Shown here: piece after piece, positions 6,678-7,058 of the stretch
Numbering within the stretch: position 1 is the first letter of the stretch
How the letters are laid out: the number at the start of each line of letters is the position of its first letter
Source of the DNA: Sneathiella sp.
Lineage (GTDB): Bacteria; Pseudomonadota; Alphaproteobacteria; Sneathiellales; Sneathiellaceae
Reading direction: 5' to 3'
Assembly: GCA_002732675.1 (NCBI GenBank)
Contig: NVRR01000020.1
Location: 1 to 7,058 of the forward strand
Length of the DNA stretch: 7,058 nucleotides
Made by a program: the position numbers and the translations under genes
Notes under the pieces: generated by a model
Database searches by the model: none
Told to the model about the DNA's origin: nothing
Seen by the model: the letters and a program-made list of their open reading frames with translations, nothing else

Positions 6678-6700
6678 AGCCCCCCAAAGGCTTTATTTTC
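6678..6700 (+). terminator. Weak terminator-like hairpin after the LysR gene
   Basis: AGCC, a 7-nt loop CCCCAAA, then GGCT followed by TTATTTTC, starting 2 bases after the TAG at 6673-6675. The stem is only 4 bp, so intrinsic termination is likely inefficient, though position and U-rich tail fit. Confidence 0.35.
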
Positions 6701-6711
6701 GCCGCCAGATC

Positions 6712-6885
6712 GGTTATGATGACCCATGACTTACGGATATATGATCATTGGAACGAGACGAATTATGAGCCCGACTCTCTGAATAGAGTCGGGATATCAA
6801 GTCGCGTCGCGACTCCCAACCAATCTCATAACCAAACCATCTCATAATGTGCCAATTTTCCGTGGACCCGATCATGTTTCCAATG
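6712..6885 (+). promoter_or_regulatory. Structured leader with multiple complementary arms
   Basis: This gene-free stretch has many complementary segments. CCCGACTCT (6770-6778) pairs with AGAGTCGGG (6785-6793), a perfect 9-bp hairpin. GTCGCG (6801-6806) pairs with CGCGAC (6808-6813). GAGTCG (6786-6791) could instead pair with CGACTC (6810-6815), excluding the first hairpin. ATTATGAG (6762-6769) complements CTCATAAT (6841-6848), CATTGGAA (6746-6753) complements TTCCAATG (6878-6885, over an ATG), and GGTTATGA (6712-6719) complements TCATAACC (6826-6833). ATCTCATAA occurs twice (6823, 6839). No U-tract follows the strong hairpin. It may be a cis-regulatory leader for the ACT-like gene or a decayed inverted repeat; no known riboswitch class is recognised. 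Confidence 0.35.
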
Positions 6886-7058
6886 ACAAATGCCAAACCG
6901 TCCCAAATGGGACATCCCTCGCCTGCCGAATCGCAATGCAGCCATTTCCTGATCACCGCTGATATCGAACCCTCGGTGGCGACCCGTATCCTCAATCATT
7001 TTGCCCTCCGCAATCTCGTGCCGGATCATGTCGAAATCCGTAAAACGCAGACTGAGCT
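6883..7058 (+). CDS. ACT-domain-like small protein, 3' end outside window
   Basis: An open frame that runs off the right edge, with at least 58 codons from the ATG at 6883. In-frame ATGs at 6847, 6874 and 6907 are alternatives, none with a clear ribosome binding site; the frame's upstream stop is TAA at 6829-6831. After a variable Ser/Pro-rich start it reads FLITADIEPSVATRILNHF, then ALRNLVPDHVEIRKTQTE. This is a first beta strand, a helix and a second strand, as in ACT-type ligand-binding domains, and it resembles small (about 90-residue) alphaproteobacterial proteins related to the acetolactate synthase small-subunit fold. Those proteins have no well-defined role that I can name. If correct, it would bind a small metabolite such as an amino acid, which would fit the branched-chain amino acid theme. 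The identification rests on about 35 residues. Confidence 0.5.
   Translation, partial: MTNAKPSQMGHPSPAESQCSHFLITADIEPSVATRILNHFALRNLVPDHVEIRKTQTE

Noticed and set aside
6899..6912. GTCCC-AAAT-GGGAC inverted repeat inside the start of the ACT-like gene.
   Set aside because: A 5-bp stem in coding-like sequence is expected by chance often enough and has no U-tract; not listed as a separate element.
6714..6995. A 93-codon minus-strand frame across the leader and the ACT-like gene.
   Set aside because: No recognisable motif, and it opposes a plus-strand frame with ACT-like secondary structure; the many inverted repeats help explain its open length.

Overview
The window looks like a chromosomal stretch from a moderate-GC, probably marine alphaproteobacterium. 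That is an inference from protein style, codon use and the mmsA/mmsB/LysR arrangement; no rRNA or marker gene is present to test it. The main content is a catabolic cluster for the end of valine-type branched-chain degradation. No tRNA, rRNA, CRISPR array, insertion sequence or phage gene was seen.

Layout. Positions 1 to about 94 carry, on the minus strand, an internal piece of a DUF3604-family protein. It abuts head to head the 5'-truncated plus-strand gene of a class I glutamine amidotransferase (homology from about 95 to 559). The amidotransferase has lost its N-terminal third at this junction, so the left end is either a rearrangement breakpoint or a chimeric sequence. Positions 560-716 hold no confident gene, only a short orphan reading frame and a hairpin. 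From 5665 down to 717, five minus-strand genes follow one another: CoA-acylating methylmalonate-semialdehyde dehydrogenase (mmsA), 3-hydroxyisobutyrate dehydrogenase (mmsB), an alpha/beta hydrolase overlapping mmsB by 4 nt, a 10-TM EamA/DMT transporter and an enoyl-CoA hydratase/isomerase-fold protein. A terminator-like hairpin with a U-rich tail lies between mmsA and mmsB and may lower expression of the downstream genes. A LysR-type regulator is divergent from mmsA across about 113 bp containing several inverted repeats. Its best ribosome binding site points to an ATT start codon. The last 383 bases hold a leader rich in complementary segments, followed by the start of a small ACT-like gene that runs off the window.

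How the genes fit together (inference). MmsB oxidises 3-hydroxyisobutyrate to methylmalonate semialdehyde, and MmsA converts that to propionyl-CoA. The hydratase-fold protein, the hydrolase and the exporter-type permease are plausible accessory steps (acyl-CoA conversion, ester or lactone hydrolysis, substrate or by-product transport). The LysR protein is the obvious candidate regulator of mmsA and of itself.

Nothing here amounts to a clearly new defence or mobile system. The points most worth a second look are the DUF3604/amidotransferase junction, the structured leader before the ACT-like gene, the ATT start with a hairpin over the competing ATG, and the intra-operon terminator.
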